Assembly (NCBI GenBank): GCA_002328865.1
Contig: DCWO01000153.1
Location: 19,226 to 45,346, forward strand
Reading direction: 5' to 3'
Length of the DNA: 26,121 nt
From: Dehalococcoidia bacterium UBA2160
Lineage (GTDB): Bacteria; Chloroflexota; Dehalococcoidia; Lucifugimonadales; UBA1123
The notes beneath the pieces were generated by a model, which did no database searches, was not told the DNA's origin, and was given only the letters and a program-made list of their open reading frames with translations. Positions within the stretch are counted from its first letter, which is position 1; every line of letters starts with the position of its first letter. The translations under genes were made by a program, and so were the position numbers. Below are positions 23,242 to 26,121 of the stretch, one piece after another.

Positions 23242-25110
23242 CTACGATGCGATTGTTGCCAGGACGTCGTCTTTGTCGACCTGGGCGCCGGGCGATACGC
23301 CCAGCGCTTTGACTATCCCGCCAACCGGGGCGGGGAGGACGTTTTGCATCTTCATTGCTTCGAGCACCACAACGGGTTCGCCGGCTGCGACCTGCTGCCC
23401 AACCTCAACCGAGTACTTGACGATGATGCCGGGCATCGGGGCCAGCAACGATGTTTCGCCGTCAACGGCAGCGGGCGCGGCGCTCGGAGGCGCCGGAGCA
23501 ACCGATGTCGCGGGCGGGGCAACTGAGGTTCCGGGCTGGCGCCCGGGCACGTTGACTTCTACAGGATCGACATCCACCTCGAAGAACTGATCGCCGACGT
23601 AGACGTTGAATCGCCTCGCCCTCGCTGAAGGCAACGGCGCCTCGGCCGCTGCGCCGGAGGACGATTGCGCCGCAGCGACGGTCTCTAGTTCCACTTGCTC
23701 CAGGGTCTTGGATTTCATTTCGTCGGGAAGTGGCTCCAGGCCATGCTTGATCTTCAAGAAGCGCAGACCGGTCTGTGGATACAGTGCGTAGATGAGGACA
23801 TCGTCGATGTCCTCGGATATCTCGGCGACGGCATCTCGCGCCTCGCCCAGTTCCGGGGCCAGTGCGTCGGCCGGCCGGGTCGGGGCCATGATGATGGAAC
23901 CGCCGTCCTCCTCTGCGATCTTGCTTCGGAGCGCCGCGTTGATCTCCGACGGCGCCTCGCCAAAGGCGCCGCGAATGTAGTCTTTGACCGGCTCGGACAG
24001 CATCGAGTAGCGTCCGAACAAGACGTTGCTGACGGCCTGTGAGCCGACCATCTGGCTCATTGGCGTCACCAGCGGCGGAAAACCGAGCTCGGCCCGCGTG
24101 CGCGGGATCTCGGTCAGCACATCGTTCAACCGGTCCAGTGCGCCGGCCTCACGAAGCTGCGACACCAGATTGGAGGCCATGCCGCCCGGAATCTGGTGCG
24201 AGAGTACGTTGGCGTCGATCACCGCGGCCTTGGGCGTTTGAAGCTGTGCCCGGTACCTGGGCAGAATCGTCTCCAGCTCGTCGCTGATTTCCAGCAGCGA
24301 GGCCAGGTCGAGACCTGGGTCTCGCTCGGTGTTGCCCAACGTCACGACCAGCGGTTCGATCGCCGGCTGCGATGTCCTCAGCGCCAGCGGCGACAGGCAC
24401 GTGTCGATGACGTCGATGCCCGCTTCGACGGCCTTGAGGGCCGTCATCGAAGCCATCCCGCTGGTGTAGTGCGTGTGAAGCTGAATCGGCACGTCGAGGA
24501 ATTCTTTGAGTGCAGTTATCAACTCGTGGGCGTCGTAAGGAGCCATGAGGCCGCCCATGTCTTTGAGGCAGATGCTGTCGGCGCCAAGGTCGACGAACCG
24601 TTTCGCGCGATCGACGTAGTAGTCCAGATTGTAGATCGGCCCGCCGAGCCTGCCTTCAGCGGTCAGCGAGTAGCAGATCGCCATCTGAAGATGCTTGCCG
24701 CTGCGTTTTACGGCGGCAGCTGCGCGCTGCAGGTTCGGCTCGTGGTTGAGGGCGTCGAACACCCGGAAGATGTCGATGCCGTTCTCCGCCGAGCGTTCGA
24801 CGAAAGAGTCCACGACATCGTCGGCGTAAGTCCTGTAGCCGACCAGCGATTGCCCTCTGAGCAACATCATCAGGGGTGTGTTCGGCATCAACCGGTTGAA
24901 CGTTCGGAGACGATCCCAGGGGTCTTCAGCGAGGAATCGGGTGGCCGAATCGAATGTCGCGCCGCCCCATACCTCCGCGGAATGGAAACCAATCGCGTCG
25001 ATCTTGGCCGCCAGGGGCTCCATGTCCTCGATGCGCAGCCGGGTGGCCATCAGGCTCTGATGGGCGTCCCGAAAGGTCGTGTCGGTAATCTTGATCGGAT
25101 TGGCTGTCAT
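23242..25110 (-). CDS. OadA/PycB-type carboxyltransferase fused to biotin carrier domain
   Basis: The 622-aa protein transfers carboxyl groups between biotin and pyruvate/oxaloacetate. The N-terminal TIM barrel has TDTTFRDAHQSLMATR (9-24) with metal ligand D15, the expected carbamylated K183 in CLKDMGG, and H212/H214 in LHTHYTSGM. A conserved helical domain follows (VSNVLFGRYSMLSEPVKDYIRG). After an Ala/Pro-rich linker (about 490-545) comes a biotinyl domain with EAMKMQN, biotin on K587. The same plan fits pyruvate carboxylase subunit B, oxaloacetate decarboxylase alpha, or a fused transcarboxylase 5S plus 1.3S. ATG 25110 fits the family N-terminus; an in-frame start at 25200 would overlap the preceding gene and lacks homology. 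It is preceded by the PccB-type subunit and followed by icd. Confidence 0.9.
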   Translation of the reverse strand: MTANPIKITDTTFRDAHQSLMATRLRIEDMEPLAAKIDAIGFHSAEVWGGATFDSATRFLAEDPWDRLRTFNRLMPNTPLMMLLRGQSLVGYRTYADDVVDSFVERSAENGIDIFRVFDALNHEPNLQRAAAAVKRSGKHLQMAICYSLTAEGRLGGPIYNLDYYVDRAKRFVDLGADSICLKDMGGLMAPYDAHELITALKEFLDVPIQLHTHYTSGMASMTALKAVEAGIDVIDTCLSPLALRTSQPAIEPLVVTLGNTERDPGLDLASLLEISDELETILPRYRAQLQTPKAAVIDANVLSHQIPGGMASNLVSQLREAGALDRLNDVLTEIPRTRAELGFPPLVTPMSQMVGSQAVSNVLFGRYSMLSEPVKDYIRGAFGEAPSEINAALRSKIAEEDGGSIIMAPTRPADALAPELGEARDAVAEISEDIDDVLIYALYPQTGLRFLKIKHGLEPLPDEMKSKTLEQVELETVAAAQSSSGAAAEAPLPSARARRFNVYVGDQFFEVDVDPVEVNVPGRQPGTSVAPPATSVAPAPPSAAPAAVDGETSLLAPMPGIIVKYSVEVGQQVAAGEPVVVLEAMKMQNVLPAPVGGIVKALGVSPGAQVDKDDVLATIAS

Positions 25111-25135
25111 CTGTTTCGTTCCCGAATCCGGAGTG

Positions 25136-25345
25136 TCAATTGATGCCGCGCCACGATCTGTTGGCGCCGAACGTGAACTGCGGCTGACCGGACCGCACAA
25201 CTCTTCGCCATGCGCTAATCTCGTTAGTCCTGCGCGATGGCGCTTGAGCCGTTTCCTGCTCCATGAACGCCTCGATGGCCGCGATCGCGGCCGCCGCGAC
25301 AGTCGGGTCCGATTCCGAGTCGCCGCCTCGGGCGAAGACCCTCAC
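25136..25345 (-). CDS. Small (69-aa) putative accessory subunit of the carboxyltransferase complex
   Basis: This GTG-start ORF overlaps the stop of the preceding carboxyltransferase gene by 4 bp (GTGA) and ends 25 bp before the next. It has an Ala-rich helix AAAAIAAIEAFMEQE (residues about 17-31), a basic stretch and the tail ISAWRRVVR...NRSWRGIN. A similar plan, an Ala-rich helix and a short W/R-containing tail, is seen in small gamma/delta/epsilon subunits of biotin-dependent carboxylases and decarboxylases. No transmembrane helix is present, so it is not a full OadG. Position and coupling support a real gene; function is inference. Confidence 0.6.
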   Translation of the reverse strand: MRVFARGGDSESDPTVAAAAIAAIEAFMEQETAQAPSRRTNEISAWRRVVRSGQPQFTFGANRSWRGIN

Positions 25346-26121
25346 AAAGGCACGCTTCCATGCTTTTTGTGCGGCAACGACTCGCGTTTGTTCTCCAACA
25401 TTTCTAGGGCGCGGATGATCTTCGGGCGGGTGTCTACAGGGTCGATGACGTCGTCGATCATCCCTCGGCCAGCCGCGATGTACGGGTTCATGAGCTGCTC
25501 TTCGTATTCGCTGATGAGACGCGCTCGTGTCCCTTCAGGATCATCGGCCGATCCGATCTCGCCGCGATGGATGATGTTGACCGCGCCGTCTGCGCCCATG
25601 ACTGCGATGACGCCCGTGGGCCAAGCGAAGTTCACGTCGCTGGTCAAGTTCTTGCTGCTCATGACGATGTAGGCGCCGCCGTAAGCCTTGCGTGTCAGGA
25701 CGCTGATCTTCGGCACCGTTGCCTCCGCGTAGGCGAAGATCAGCTTGGCGCCGTTTCGAATGATCCCGCCGTGCTCCTGCGCCAACCCCGGCATGAAGCC
25801 GGCGGTGTCGACGAATGTCACCACGGGAATGTTGAACGAATCGCAGAACCTGACGAACCTGGCGGATTTAACGGCCGAATTGATGTCCAATACGCCCGCG
25901 AGGTATTCCGGTTGTTGAGCGACTATGCCGACTACGCGGCCGTCGAATCTGGCGAACCCGACGATGATGTTGCGGGCGTACCGTTCATGAACCTGCATGA
26001 AGTCGCCGTTGTCGACGACCCGCGAGATTACCCCCATCATGTCATACGGCTGGTTGGGGTTTTCGGGGACGATGTCTCCGAGCTCTTCGTCCCTGCGGTT
26101 CGGATCGTCTGTCGGCGTCTG
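25342..26121 (-). CDS. Acyl-CoA carboxyltransferase subunit (PccB/MmdA type), N-terminus cut by window edge
   Basis: The frame is open to the right window edge, and residues before the first internal ATG (DDPNRRDEELGDIVPENPNQ, then PYDM) match the middle of PccB/MmdA proteins, so only about the C-terminal half is present. Conserved elements include QQPEYLAGVLDINSAVKSARFVRFCD, FVDTAGFMPGLAQEHGGIIRNGAKL and KAYGGAYIVMSSKNL, which supply the oxyanion-hole glycines, and the terminal AAGRGMIDDVIDPVDTR. The protein transfers carboxyl between biotin and propionyl-CoA/methylmalonyl-CoA or acetyl-CoA. It overlaps the small subunit gene by 4 bp. With the OadA-like gene downstream it resembles the 12S component of transcarboxylase; propionyl-CoA carboxylase beta is the alternative. 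Confidence 0.9.
   Translation of the reverse strand, partial: QTPTDDPNRRDEELGDIVPENPNQPYDMMGVISRVVDNGDFMQVHERYARNIIVGFARFDGRVVGIVAQQPEYLAGVLDINSAVKSARFVRFCDSFNIPVVTFVDTAGFMPGLAQEHGGIIRNGAKLIFAYAEATVPKISVLTRKAYGGAYIVMSSKNLTSDVNFAWPTGVIAVMGADGAVNIIHRGEIGSADDPEGTRARLISEYEEQLMNPYIAAGRGMIDDVIDPVDTRPKIIRALEMLENKRESLPHKKHGSVPL

Noticed and set aside
24196..25143. 315-codon plus-strand ORF opposite the OadA-like gene
   Set aside because: Antisense shadow; the minus frame has all catalytic motifs.
25111..25200. N-terminal extension of the OadA-like protein
   Set aside because: It overlaps the small-subunit gene and carries no conserved residues; the TIM-barrel N-terminus begins at 25110.
1..26121. 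CRISPR array, tRNA, rRNA, transposase or prophage genes
   Set aside because: I looked for regularly spaced direct repeats, tRNA cloverleaf signatures and transposase motifs on both strands and saw none; this was a visual reading, not a covariance-model search.

Overview
The window is GC-rich bacterial DNA, densely coded on both strands, with frequent TTG/GTG starts backed by good Shine-Dalgarno (SD) sequences. Several features point to Chloroflexota, perhaps a Dehalococcoidia/SAR202-like lineage: a tRNA-Trp T-box in front of a trp operon, a succinate dehydrogenase built as SdhA-SdhB-SdhE with a CCG-domain (HdrB-like) subunit, an OadA-type carboxyltransferase fused to a biotin carrier, and a stand-alone PEP-utilising swivelling-domain protein. 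That placement is inference; no rRNA or other marker gene is present.

Layout. 1-1601: 3' part of a membrane-linked PAS/histidine kinase/receiver hybrid sensor whose start lies off the window. 1626-2325 (minus): a vapBC-type toxin-antitoxin pair with a near-perfect 27-bp palindromic operator beside a consensus -10 box. 2475-3620: an M28-aminopeptidase-like protein with a rearranged active site. 3758-10812: a Trp regulon, made of a strong promoter, a T-box leader with a UGG specifier, antiterminator and terminator, a possible 24-codon leader ORF, then trpS-trpE-trpG-trpD-(HAD phosphatase)-trpC-trpF, mostly overlapping or closely spaced. trpB and trpA are absent. 11032-11541: a small SRPBCC-fold protein. 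11987-15683: sdhA-sdhB-sdhE, an apparent class E succinate:quinone oxidoreductase with no sdhC/sdhD. 16144-19164: a TetR regulator with its own palindromic operator, followed by an MMPL/RND-type exporter.

19171-26121 is entirely minus strand. In transcription order (right to left) it holds a PccB/MmdA-type carboxyltransferase (cut by the window edge), a 69-aa small protein, an OadA/PycB-type carboxyltransferase with a C-terminal biotin domain, isocitrate dehydrogenase, malate dehydrogenase and, behind a terminator, the PEP-utilising protein. The two carboxyltransferase types plus biotin carrier, without a visible biotin carboxylase, resemble the 12S/5S/1.3S parts of a methylmalonyl-CoA:pyruvate transcarboxylase. 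Together with mdh, icd and sdhABE this makes the right half a central-carbon (TCA/anaplerotic) neighbourhood.

REP-like inverted repeats related to the TTCGACAGGCTCA family lie between trpE and trpG and between sdhA and sdhB; another palindromic element lies downstream of sdhE. No rRNA, tRNA, CRISPR array, transposase or prophage gene was seen. The most notable items are the T-box-controlled trpS-trp unit with an embedded phosphatase, the iron-sulfur ligand changes in the class E SDH, the HEXXH motif inside an M28-like protein, and the transcarboxylase-like cluster.
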